Part shown: in pieces, positions 26,056 to 33,871 of the stretch
How the letters are laid out: the number at the start of each line of letters is the position of its first letter
Position numbering within the stretch: the first letter of the stretch is position 1
Assembly (NCBI RefSeq): GCF_004345665.1
Contig: NZ_SLWR01000017.1
Span: forward strand, 1-64,000
Reading direction: 5' to 3'
Length of the DNA stretch: 64,000 bases
Source of the DNA: Kribbella antiqua
Lineage (GTDB): Bacteria; Actinomycetota; Actinomycetes; Propionibacteriales; Kribbellaceae
Notes under the pieces: generated by a model
What the model was told of the DNA's origin: nothing
Databases searched by the model: none
What the model saw: the letters and a program-made list of their open reading frames with translations, nothing else
Made by a program: the position numbers and the translations under genes

Positions 26056-27224
26056 CAGCTCTGCTTGATCGACTTGTCGATGAACTCGTTGGTGACCAGG
26101 TCCGCCGGTTTCAAGCCCGGCTTGATCGAAGCGCCGCCTTGTTTCAAGATCGGCGAGAACGTGTCGAGGATCTCCTGCACCCGCTTCTCGTCGAACCCGC
26201 CGAGGCTGCCGGTGGCAGGGTCGTTGGCGATGATCTGGTACTTCGCCATCGACTCGGCGGCGTACGTCGCGACGCCCTCGGAGTAGGTCCAGCCGGTGTT
26301 GTACTTCTGCACCAGCTCGACGATGAGCTGGTTAACCGGCGACGGGTTCGCCAGGTAGTCGATCTGCGCCTGCTGCAGGATCGGTACGAGTTTCTTCAAG
26401 CAGGCCGACTGTTTCGTGACGTCGTCGGTCCGCACCGAGAATGCCTCGGGATAGATGTTGTAACCGATGTCGGCCAGCAACTGGCTGCCGATCGGCTTCT
26501 TCCAGGCGCTGACCTCATGCTCGTAGATGTAAGGCTCAGCACTGATGAAGCCCTGCTGCAGGATCTTCGGGTCGCCGACGAACCGCGCCGGGGTGCCTTC
26601 GTAGCCGGTGTCGATCTGCTTCTTGGTGATCATGCCCTTCGACATCAGCAGCGCCGGGATGATGTCGCCCGCGGTCACCACCACCGCACCCGTCTTGGCG
26701 ACGTCGGCGATCGTCTTGGCGTCCGGATACGTCTTCGGGTCCCACATCAGGATCTGCGGGCTCTTGTTGAGCGGGGCAACGACCGCGGTCGTCGGCTGCT
26801 TCACCGAGCCCGAGATCGCGGCGTCCGAGCTGACCGCGCCGATCAGGATGCTCTTGTCCAGATACATCAGCGCCGGCACCGGCTGGAAGCCGACCGATGG
26901 TCCGCCTGCCCGCACCTCCACCTTGACGCCGGTATCGACGCCACCCGCGACGAGTGGACCGGTGACGCGCTTCTTCGCGGTGTCGATCGTGTAGCCCGGC
27001 CCGACCAGTTGGTACATCGCCGAGTGCTCGGCCTCCGGCTGCCAGTCCTGCTGCATCACGACGGTCTTCGGGCACACACTCGACAGGTCCTTGGCCGAGC
27101 CAGTGGTGGCGGCCGAGGTGGCTTGCACTCCGCCGCCTGACGTCGTACTCGCGGCGCCGTTGCCGCACGCGGACAACGCCAGTACGGCGGTACCGACCAC
27201 AGCGGCGGTGATCTTGCGATTCAT
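26055..27224 (-). CDS. ABC substrate-binding lipoprotein (nitrate/taurine/thiamine-precursor type)
   Basis: 389 residues from ATG 27224. The signal peptide MNRKITAAVVGTAVLALSAC ends in a lipobox Cys, followed by a Ser/Thr/Gly-rich tether. The body (VVMQQDWQPEAEHSAMYQLV, GAVVVTAGDIIPALLMSKGM, FISAEPYIYEHEVSAWKKPI) resembles NMT1/THI5-like proteins that bind small nitrogen compounds such as pyrimidines, taurine or riboflavin precursors. With the permease and ATPase directly upstream it forms an importer of the SsuABC/ThiXYZ class. It fits uptake of the compound handled by the adjacent hydrolases. Confidence 0.88.
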   Translation of the reverse strand: MNRKITAAVVGTAVLALSACGNGAASTTSGGGVQATSAATTGSAKDLSSVCPKTVVMQQDWQPEAEHSAMYQLVGPGYTIDTAKKRVTGPLVAGGVDTGVKVEVRAGGPSVGFQPVPALMYLDKSILIGAVSSDAAISGSVKQPTTAVVAPLNKSPQILMWDPKTYPDAKTIADVAKTGAVVVTAGDIIPALLMSKGMITKKQIDTGYEGTPARFVGDPKILQQGFISAEPYIYEHEVSAWKKPIGSQLLADIGYNIYPEAFSVRTDDVTKQSACLKKLVPILQQAQIDYLANPSPVNQLIVELVQKYNTGWTYSEGVATYAAESMAKYQIIANDPATGSLGGFDEKRVQEILDTFSPILKQGGASIKPGLKPADLVTNEFIDKSIKQS

Positions 27225-27262
27225 GGGACTCCTCACAGGGGAATGACTACCGACGACAGTGC

Positions 27263-28060
27263 TTATCTGTGGATGGCGCCGTACCAGCGGCCGACGATGA
27301 TCCGGTCGAGCGTGGCGAAGACGGAGAAGAACGCGACGCCGAACAGCGACGCCAGCCCGATCGCGGTGAACAGGTCCTCGGTCTGCAACCGCGCGGTGTA
27401 GATGTCCAGCAGGCCGCCGATACCGACCAAGCCCTGCCGGAAGAAGGTGTCGCCGACGATCGCGCCGATCACCGACAACCCGGCGGAGATCCGCAGTCCG
27501 CCGAAGATCGCCGGTACGGCGGCCGGCAGCTGCAGCTTCACCAGTCGCTGCCAGCGGGTCGCCTTGTTCAGCGTGAACAGGTCGTGCGCGGCCGCGGTCG
27601 GCGACTGCAGCCCGAACAGGGTGTTGGAGATCATCGGGAACAGCGAGATGATCACGCAGACCACGACCCGGCTGCTGAACCCGTACCCGAACCAGATGCC
27701 CAGCAACGGCACCAGCGCGAGAATCGGCACCGTCTGCAGGATGACGGCGTACGGATAAAGCGCCCGCTCCAGCCACGTTGTCTGCACCATCACGACGGCC
27801 TGCGCGATCCCCAGTACGACGGCGATCACCAGCCCGACCACGGCGACGCGGACCGACAGGGCGAGCGCGTCGAGCATCGGATCGAGGTGCGCGGGGTCGA
27901 GGAGCGACGTCTTGATCACCTCGTGCGGCGGCGGAAGCATGAACCGCCGGTCCTCGCCGAGCACCAGGTACGTCACGGCGTACCACACGCCGATCGCAGT
28001 CGCCAGCGCGCCGATCATCGGACCGGCGCTGAGCAGCAGCTTGATGTACCACTTCCTCAT
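27263..28060 (-). CDS. ABC permease (SsuC/ThiX type)
   Basis: 265 residues from ATG 28060; the frame extends upstream only into the ATPase overlap. About six membrane spans are visible (for example GPMIGALATAIGVWYAVTYL, VAVVGLVIAVVLGIAQAVVM). The conserved EAA-type loop and Gly region read LPAAVPAIFGGLRISAGLSV and GAIVGDTFFRQGLVGIGG. It overlaps the ATPase gene by 4 bp, and 38 bp separate it from the binding protein. Confidence 0.88.
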   Translation of the reverse strand: MRKWYIKLLLSAGPMIGALATAIGVWYAVTYLVLGEDRRFMLPPPHEVIKTSLLDPAHLDPMLDALALSVRVAVVGLVIAVVLGIAQAVVMVQTTWLERALYPYAVILQTVPILALVPLLGIWFGYGFSSRVVVCVIISLFPMISNTLFGLQSPTAAAHDLFTLNKATRWQRLVKLQLPAAVPAIFGGLRISAGLSVIGAIVGDTFFRQGLVGIGGLLDIYTARLQTEDLFTAIGLASLFGVAFFSVFATLDRIIVGRWYGAIHR

Positions 28061-28791
28061 GGGTGATCGCCTTCCAGCGCGGCGGAAACGGCACCCGTCA
28101 GCGCCGTGAACTCCGGTTCGTACCGCAACTCCGGCGATCGCGGGTACGCCCACGGAACGTTGAAGTCGGCAACGATCCGGCCCGGCCGTCCGCTCATCAC
28201 CAGCACCCGGTTGCTCAGGTAGACCGCCTCCGGGATGGAGTGCGTGATGAACAGGCCCGCGAAAGACTTGAGCTGGAAGAGGCGCTGCAGCTCGGTCTGC
28301 ATCCGCAGCCGGGTGATCTCGTCGAGAGCACCGAACGGCTCGTCGAACAGTGCGAGTTGTGGTTCGGCGACCAGCGACCGCGCGATCGACACCCGCATCC
28401 GCATGCCGCCGGACAGCTGCCGCGGGAACTGTTTCTCGAAGCCGGTCAGGCCGACCAGGTCGAACGCTTCCCGGGCGCGTTGGCGACGCTCGGCCTTCGG
28501 TAGACCGCGCAGCTCGCCGACGAGTTCGACGTTCGACAGCGCCGACCGCCATTCCAGCAGCGTCGGTTCCTGGAACACATAGCTGGTCGACTCCGCCTCG
28601 ACCTCGATCCGGCCGTCCGTCGCTCGCTCCAGTCCCGCGGCGAGCCGCAGCAACGTCGACTTGCCACAGCCGGACGGCCCGACGACCGAGACGAAGTCGC
28701 CGGAGGCAACGACCAACTCGACTCCGGTCAGCGCAACGGTGCCGGTGGCAAACGTCTTCGAAACCCCTTCCATCACGAGGGTTTTACTCAC
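28057..28791 (-). CDS. ABC ATPase (SsuB/ThiZ type)
   Basis: 244 residues. Walker A GPSGCGKST, Q-loop VFQEPTLLEW, signature LSGGMRMRVSIARSL, Walker B LALFDEPFGALDEITR and H-loop FITHSIPEA are complete. The FGALDEITR variant is the hallmark of the nitrate/taurine/pyrimidine importer group. Four-bp overlaps on both sides tie it to the amidohydrolase and the permease. Confidence 0.9.
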   Translation of the reverse strand: MSKTLVMEGVSKTFATGTVALTGVELVVASGDFVSVVGPSGCGKSTLLRLAAGLERATDGRIEVEAESTSYVFQEPTLLEWRSALSNVELVGELRGLPKAERRQRAREAFDLVGLTGFEKQFPRQLSGGMRMRVSIARSLVAEPQLALFDEPFGALDEITRLRMQTELQRLFQLKSFAGLFITHSIPEAVYLSNRVLVMSGRPGRIVADFNVPWAYPRSPELRYEPEFTALTGAVSAALEGDHP

Positions 28792-29975
28792 AGCGCCTCC
28801 ATCGAGCTCACGTGGCTGACGGCAACTACTCGACCACCGTGCAGGACGATCCGGGTGTCGTCCCAGCCCGCGAGGACATTGCCGAGATCGGTGTCCGGTA
28901 CAACGATCAGATCTGCGGGCCGACCGGCTTCGATCCCGACCTGCGGCAGGCCCAGCACCGTCCGGGCGCCGGTCGTCACTGCCGCCAAAGCCTCCGAAGG
29001 GCGCAGGTGCCCGGCGGCGATCAGCAAGGCGGTGGTCTCGAACGGATCCGCCCGTCCGACCGGATTGAACGGATCGCGCAGATTGTCACCGCCCGCCGCC
29101 AACGGGATGCCCGCGTCGAGAATCGCCCGTACGGCGGTCAGCCCACGTGGCACCAGGTGACTCGCCTCGCGCCCTTGCAGGTAGAGGTTGGTGATCGGCA
29201 GCGTGACGATGCCGATGCCGGCTTCCTTGACGAGCTCGAGCACGGGCGCGAGCTGGTCAGGTGGCAGCGAACCGAGTCGCACGCAATGGCTCGCGGTCAC
29301 CTGCTGCGTGAGCCCGCGCGCGATCACTTCCTTGGCCAGCATCTCGAGGTCCAGCTCAGGAGCAGGCACTTGCTCATCGGCATGCAGATCGATCGGGACA
29401 CCGGAACGCTGCGCGATGTCGAGGAGCCGGGTGAGTTCGGGCGTGGGTGCCGGCGCGAGATGCGGGCAACCGCCGAGAATGTCGATGCCCCGGGCAAGTG
29501 CTTCCTCGATCACGTCATCGCTGGTCTGATGACCGGCCAGCGCGACGAGTTGGAGTGTCACTCTGTCGCCGAGGTACTCGCGAAGCCGGACCAAGGCGTC
29601 GACACCCCGCATCGGATCGCCGGTGCCGGGTAGGTCGACATGGCTGCGAATGGTGGTGATGCCGCGTGACACATAGCGCCGTACCGCTCGCAGCGCCCGG
29701 TCGTAGATGTCCTCGCTGTCGATCCGGGCGGCGAGGTCGCGCCACTGGGCGATCGCGGCGGGGAGATCGTTCTGCTCGGGATCGACGCGTTCGCCGGTCA
29801 GCGCTTTGTCGAGGTGGGCGTGTGGCTCGGAGGCTGCGGGGATCACGCGCCAGCCGCTCGGCGTCGTGGCGGCCTCGACGCTGACGATGCGGCCTTCGCC
29901 GAGAGTCAGGTCGACGAGCGAACCGTCCAGCGCACGGACGCCGGGGAGGCTGCTGATCACCTCGCCGGGCTTCAT
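28788..29975 (-). CDS. Cytosine-deaminase-like metal-dependent amidohydrolase
   Basis: 395 residues. The amidohydrolase-barrel metal ligands are EPHAHLDKAL (HxH), VPIDLHADEQ (His and Glu), VTASHCVRLG (His) and AAGGDNLRDPFNP (Asp). The second-shell layout matches the CodA/AtzC branch that deaminates cytosine, isocytosine or N-isopropylammelide, rather than dihydropyrimidinases. The small N- and C-terminal beta-sandwich caps (KPGEVISSLPGVRALDG, GRPADLIVVPDTDL) are present. Being second in the operon after an MBL hydrolase and before the importer, it is the best candidate for the first attack on the imported ring. Confidence 0.88.
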   Translation of the reverse strand: MKPGEVISSLPGVRALDGSLVDLTLGEGRIVSVEAATTPSGWRVIPAASEPHAHLDKALTGERVDPEQNDLPAAIAQWRDLAARIDSEDIYDRALRAVRRYVSRGITTIRSHVDLPGTGDPMRGVDALVRLREYLGDRVTLQLVALAGHQTSDDVIEEALARGIDILGGCPHLAPAPTPELTRLLDIAQRSGVPIDLHADEQVPAPELDLEMLAKEVIARGLTQQVTASHCVRLGSLPPDQLAPVLELVKEAGIGIVTLPITNLYLQGREASHLVPRGLTAVRAILDAGIPLAAGGDNLRDPFNPVGRADPFETTALLIAAGHLRPSEALAAVTTGARTVLGLPQVGIEAGRPADLIVVPDTDLGNVLAGWDDTRIVLHGGRVVAVSHVSSMEAL

Positions 29976-30847
29976 GCGGCAGGCTCCGTGAGGATGACGA
30001 CGCCGCCGACCTCGTGCCGATCGACCGGACGCCCGAGCAGATCCTTGTCGGGTCGCGGCGTGGATTCCCCCTGCAGTACGGCGTTTGCGGCGTACGCGAC
30101 GGCTGCGGTCGACTGCCCGGGCAGCTCGTAGAGCAGGTTGTGCGCGACCAGGACCCGTGCCGGCGAGAGCTCGGCCAGCCGTGCGGTCGACGCCGCGAAA
30201 GTCTTCAGATCGGCGTCGTCGCCGTGCAACCAGAACGCGGCTGCGAGGATCGTGTCCCCGGCGATCAGCGTGCCGGTGGATTCGTCGTACAGACAGATCG
30301 CGTCGGGCGCGTGGCCGGGGGTGTGCAGCACGCGCAAGGTTCGGCCGCCGAGGTCGATTCGGTCGCCATCCGCGAGCGCGCGAGTCGGTTGCACGGGGGG
30401 CACCTGCCAGCCGGTCAGGTCGGGGAGTTCGCGCATCCGTGGGAGGTTGGCGGCGACGAAGAAGCTCTGCGCGTCCAACTCGAGATAGCGGAGGTAATCG
30501 GCGTACACCGATCGCATCGCGCGCTCGTACATCCTGAGGAACTCTGGGTCGACCTCCGCGTGCCGGCCGGCCGGATGTGCGGCGATGTCGATCAGCCGGG
30601 GATGGTCGAGCAGGGAGGCGTTGCCGCCGCGGTGGTCGAGGTGGTCGTGCGAGTTCACCACGAGCAGCGGCAGGTCGGTGAGTTCTGGTACGACGTCGGC
30701 GATCGACGCGATCCCCATGCCGGTGTCGAACAGCAGCGCGGTCGTCGTACCTGAGACCAGGAAGCTGTTGGCATGACCCGGCTCGGCGATGAGCTGGACT
30801 CCGTCGCCCAGCTCCCGGATCTCGAACCAGTCGTCCAAGCCGCTCAC
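29972..30847 (-). CDS. MBL-fold metal-dependent hydrolase
   Basis: 291 residues from GTG 30847; longer frames reach into the divergent promoter. The metallo-beta-lactamase motif HDHLDH (in VNSHDHLDHRGG), the HTPGHAPD and AGDTI ligands, and VLVAHN complete the dinuclear metal site. It belongs to the broad lactonase/glyoxalase II-like group. First gene of the seven-gene minus operon: the inverted repeat at 30854-30874 lies only 6 bp before its start, which suggests a leaderless or very short-leader transcript under direct repression. It may open a lactone or cyclic amide. Confidence 0.85.
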   Translation of the reverse strand: MSGLDDWFEIRELGDGVQLIAEPGHANSFLVSGTTTALLFDTGMGIASIADVVPELTDLPLLVVNSHDHLDHRGGNASLLDHPRLIDIAAHPAGRHAEVDPEFLRMYERAMRSVYADYLRYLELDAQSFFVAANLPRMRELPDLTGWQVPPVQPTRALADGDRIDLGGRTLRVLHTPGHAPDAICLYDESTGTLIAGDTILAAAFWLHGDDADLKTFAASTARLAELSPARVLVAHNLLYELPGQSTAAVAYAANAVLQGESTPRPDKDLLGRPVDRHEVGGVVILTEPAA

Positions 30848-30853
30848 CTTCAG

Positions 30854-30874
30854 AATGTTGATGTGAGTAACATT
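30854..30874. promoter_or_regulatory. Inverted repeat in the divergent promoter, candidate XRE-cupin operator
   Basis: AATGTT (30854-30859) and AACATT (30869-30874) form a palindrome with a 9-bp centre (GATGTGAGT). On the minus strand it overlaps a TAATGT -10-like box. It is shared by the MBL-hydrolase operon and the regulator gene starting at 30928. Confidence 0.55.
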
Positions 30875-30927
30875 AGGAACGGTACGGACGGTCAGTTTCA
30901 GCCACGTTTCCGCGGAGGATCTGCTGT

Positions 30928-31473
30928 ATGAATCAGGACGAGGTCGACGCCCGGCTGGGGACGGCGATCCGCGCCCTGCGGCACACCCGCCAGCGCACGC
31001 TGGTGGAGATCGCCGCGGTGACCGGGCTGTCACATCCGTTCCTCAGCCAGATCGAGCGCGGCCGCGCGCGACCCTCGATGCGGTCGCTGTTCCTCATCGC
31101 CGAGGCACTCGGTACGACGCAACAGGCGCTGCTCGCCGAGGTGTCGTCATCGGCCGAGGAGACGCCGTTGATCGGCGCCGGCACGCGACTCCTGCTGCAC
31201 GAGGGTGGCGTCGACATCACCGAGTTCGCCGAGATCGGCACGTCGTACGAGGAGTTCTTCACCCACGCCCGGCCGGAGTTCCTGTACGTCGTGACCGGCA
31301 CGCTGGAGGTGGAGACGCGTGTGAGCGACGATGCCGCGAGCAACTTCACGACAGTAAAAGCGCGCGAGTCGATCCACTACCCCGGCGGCACGCTGCACCG
31401 CTTCCGCCGGGCGAGCGCCGAGCCCTGCGTCGTCTTGATTGTCCACGGTGACGAGCATGTTTCCCGCACGTAA
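30928..31473 (+). CDS. XRE-family regulator with C-terminal cupin domain
   Basis: 181 residues from ATG 30928. Residues ~8-65 are a Cro/C1 helix-turn-helix (RTLVEIAAVTGLSHPFLSQI, RARPSMRSLFLIAEALGTTQ). Residues ~100-178 are a cupin (FFTHARPEFLYVVTGTLEVE, ESIHYPGGTLHRFRRA). This is the PuuR/SutR-like architecture, which senses a small molecule in the cupin barrel. Divergent to the MBL-hydrolase operon, it most likely controls both directions through the repeat at 30854-30874. Confidence 0.88.
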   Translation: MNQDEVDARLGTAIRALRHTRQRTLVEIAAVTGLSHPFLSQIERGRARPSMRSLFLIAEALGTTQQALLAEVSSSAEETPLIGAGTRLLLHEGGVDITEFAEIGTSYEEFFTHARPEFLYVVTGTLEVETRVSDDAASNFTTVKARESIHYPGGTLHRFRRASAEPCVVLIVHGDEHVSRT

Positions 31474-31527
31474 GCATCTGCGTGCGACCACCCGCCACCG
31501 CTTGATTGCTACCTACGATCGGCTCCG

Positions 31528-33042
31528 ATGAACTCATTGCTGCAGGCATTCATGCGTTATGAGCGGGCCCTGCTCGCCAACGACGTACCTGTGCTGGACG
31601 AACTGTTCGCCGAAGGCTCGGAGACGCTGCGAGCCGACGGTGGTGCGGTGCTGGTCGGGCACGAGCACATCGCCGCGTTCCGGGCTGGGCGGCCTGGCGT
31701 TCCGCCCCGAACGCTGGAGCGCGTACATCTACGCGAGCTCACGCCCGACGCGGTCGTGCTGATGGCCGAGACCTCCCGCCCAGACGGCACCACCGGCATC
31801 CAAACCCAGCTATGGCAGCGGTTGCCCAAAGGCTGGGTCGTAACCGTCGCCCACGTCTCGACGGCGCCGCCCGCTCGTCCGGTGGAGCTTCCGATCGATC
31901 CGGTCGCCTGGCGCATCGCACCCGGCGACAAGCCATTGGTGGAAGGTGCAGAGGGTCCGCTGAGCAACTTGCGGGTTGCGGTCAAGGACCTCTTTGCGGT
32001 GGCAGGCCAGCGGATCGGCGCCGGCAATCCGGCTTGGCTGGCTGAAGCATCTGTGGAGTCGGCACATGCCGGCGCGGTTGCCGCGCTGCTGAACGCAGGC
32101 GCGGATGTCGTCGGGATCGCGCAGACCGATGAGCTCGCCTTCTCCTTGGCCGGCACCAACATCCACTACGGCACACCTCTCAATCCCGCCGCACCTGGCC
32201 GGATCACCGGCGGCTCGAGTAGCGGGTCAGCGGCTGCGGTCGCCGCCGGCCACGCCGACCTCGGTCTCGGCACCGACACGGCCGGCTCGATTCGCGTCCC
32301 GGCGTCGTACTGCGGCCTTTATGGACTGCGTACGACGCATGATGTCGTGGACAGATCCGGCCTGGTCGCGCTGGCGCCGTCGTTCGACGCGGTTGGGCTG
32401 CTCGCGCGGACAGGCGCCGTACTCGCGGCTGGTGCTGAGGTGTTGCTGCCTGCCGCCGAGGTCATGCCGGCTCGGGAGTTGCTCGTCGCGCCCACGTTGA
32501 TGGAGTTGGCAGCACCCGACACACGACTCGCAGTCGAGGCGGCGCTGCGGGCGCTGATGCTGCGGTTGGACCTTCCGGTGCGTGAGGTCGACGTGGACCG
32601 TGCCGCGCTGGAGGAGTGGTTCCTGGCGTTCCGCAAGGTGCAGTCGGCCGAGGCTTGGCGGATCCATGGGGAGTTCGTCGCGGCGCATCCCGGGGAGTTC
32701 GAGCCCGCGGTGGAAGCACGCTTCCGGTCCGGTGCCGAGGTTTCCGACGTCGAGGCTGCGCGCTCGATCCTGGCCGAGGCCCGTTCGCAATTGCGTGAGC
32801 TGCTGCCCCCTGGCGTCGTACTCGCGCTGCCGAGTTCGGCGAGTCCGGCTCCGCCTGTCGATGCCGACGCCGCCACCATCGACACGATCCGCGCCGGCAC
32901 TCTGCGCCTGACCTGCCTCGCATCCCTCGCCGGACTGCCCGCGCTCAGCATCCCGACCGCGCGAGTCGGAACGTTGCCCGCCGGACTCTGCCTGGTCGGC
33001 GGCCCTGAGGCCGACCGCTCGCTGCTCGCCCTGATCGACTGA
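31528..33042 (+). CDS. AtzH-like (SnoaL fold) domain fused to an amidase
   Basis: 504 residues. Residues 1-~125 are an AtzH/DUF3225-type SnoaL-like domain (QAFMRYERALLANDVPVLDE, LADGGAVLVGHEHIAAFRAG-like block, TQLWQRLPKGWVVTVAHVS). Residues ~128-504 are an amidase-signature enzyme: Lys153 in VAVKDLF, cis-Ser in GGSSSGSA (230-233) and nucleophile Ser254 in GTDTAGSIRVPAS. In the cyanuric acid pathway AtzH and the amidase AtzE (1-carboxybiuret hydrolase) are separate neighbours. Here they are one chain. With the isochorismatase-type gene after it, this suggests stepwise amide hydrolysis of a urea- or biuret-like intermediate. Confidence 0.85.
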   Translation: MNSLLQAFMRYERALLANDVPVLDELFAEGSETLRADGGAVLVGHEHIAAFRAGRPGVPPRTLERVHLRELTPDAVVLMAETSRPDGTTGIQTQLWQRLPKGWVVTVAHVSTAPPARPVELPIDPVAWRIAPGDKPLVEGAEGPLSNLRVAVKDLFAVAGQRIGAGNPAWLAEASVESAHAGAVAALLNAGADVVGIAQTDELAFSLAGTNIHYGTPLNPAAPGRITGGSSSGSAAAVAAGHADLGLGTDTAGSIRVPASYCGLYGLRTTHDVVDRSGLVALAPSFDAVGLLARTGAVLAAGAEVLLPAAEVMPARELLVAPTLMELAAPDTRLAVEAALRALMLRLDLPVREVDVDRAALEEWFLAFRKVQSAEAWRIHGEFVAAHPGEFEPAVEARFRSGAEVSDVEAARSILAEARSQLRELLPPGVVLALPSSASPAPPVDADAATIDTIRAGTLRLTCLASLAGLPALSIPTARVGTLPAGLCLVGGPEADRSLLALID

Positions 33043-33099
33043 TTGCCGATCACCTGATCGCCCCCACCGCGCCCATCGCCCCATCGTCCCGGAGCCGAG

Positions 33100-33840
33100 A
33101 TGACCCGCAACGACTGGACCTTGACCTCCACCACCGCCGACCTGCGCCGGCCACCGCTACCGACGTCGCCGGTGACTTTCGACGCCCAGCCGCAGCAGTT
33201 GACGATCGATCTCGCGCGTACGGCGATCGTCGTGATCGACCTGCAGAACGACTTCTGCCACCCCGACGGCTGGCTCGCCGGCATCGGCGTCGACATCTCC
33301 GGCGCCCAGGCACCGATCGCCGTACTCGCCGACTTCCTGCCGTGGCTGAGATCTCGCGACGTGCCGGTGGTGTGGGTCAACTGGGGCAACCGCCCGGACC
33401 AGGCCAACCTGCCGCCGGGCGTGCGGCACGTGTACGACCCGGCGGCGGAAGGCAACGGCATCGGCTCGACGACCGGACCGTCCGGATCACCGGTCCTGCA
33501 AGCCGGCTCCTGGGCCGCCGCGATTGTCGACAACCTGAAAGTCGACGCCCGCGACATCCAGGTGGACAAGTACCGGATGAGCGGCTTCGTCGACACGCCG
33601 CTCGACTCGATCCTCCGCAACCTCCGCGTCGACACATTGCTCTTCGCCGGTGTCAACGCCGACCAATGCGTCCTCAACACCCTCACCGACGCAGCCAACC
33701 TCGGCTACGACGTGGTGATGCTCGAAGACGCGGTCGGTACGACGTCTCCGTCGTACTGCCTGGACGCGACCGTCTACAACGTCCGCCAGTGCTACGGCTT
33801 CACCACAACGACCACCGCCCTACGGACTCAGGCAAACTAG
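33100..33840 (+). CDS. Isochorismatase-family cysteine hydrolase (biuret/ureidoacrylate hydrolase-like)
   Basis: 246 residues from ATG 33100. The Asp-Lys-Cys triad of the family is visible: Asp in TAIVVIDLQNDFCHP, Lys in IQVDKYRMSGF and Cys in FAGVNADQCVLNTLTDA. The N-terminal ~40 residues and the long loop before the Lys resemble RutB (ureidoacrylate amidohydrolase) and biuret amidohydrolase more than true isochorismatases. It follows the AtzH-amidase by 57 bp on the same strand. A role in removing ammonia or carbamate from a linear amide is likely. The exact substrate is undetermined. Confidence 0.85.
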   Translation: MTRNDWTLTSTTADLRRPPLPTSPVTFDAQPQQLTIDLARTAIVVIDLQNDFCHPDGWLAGIGVDISGAQAPIAVLADFLPWLRSRDVPVVWVNWGNRPDQANLPPGVRHVYDPAAEGNGIGSTTGPSGSPVLQAGSWAAAIVDNLKVDARDIQVDKYRMSGFVDTPLDSILRNLRVDTLLFAGVNADQCVLNTLTDAANLGYDVVMLEDAVGTTSPSYCLDATVYNVRQCYGFTTTTTALRTQAN

Positions 33841-33871
33841 CCCTACCCCGCCGCCTGACCGAAGGAGCCCG

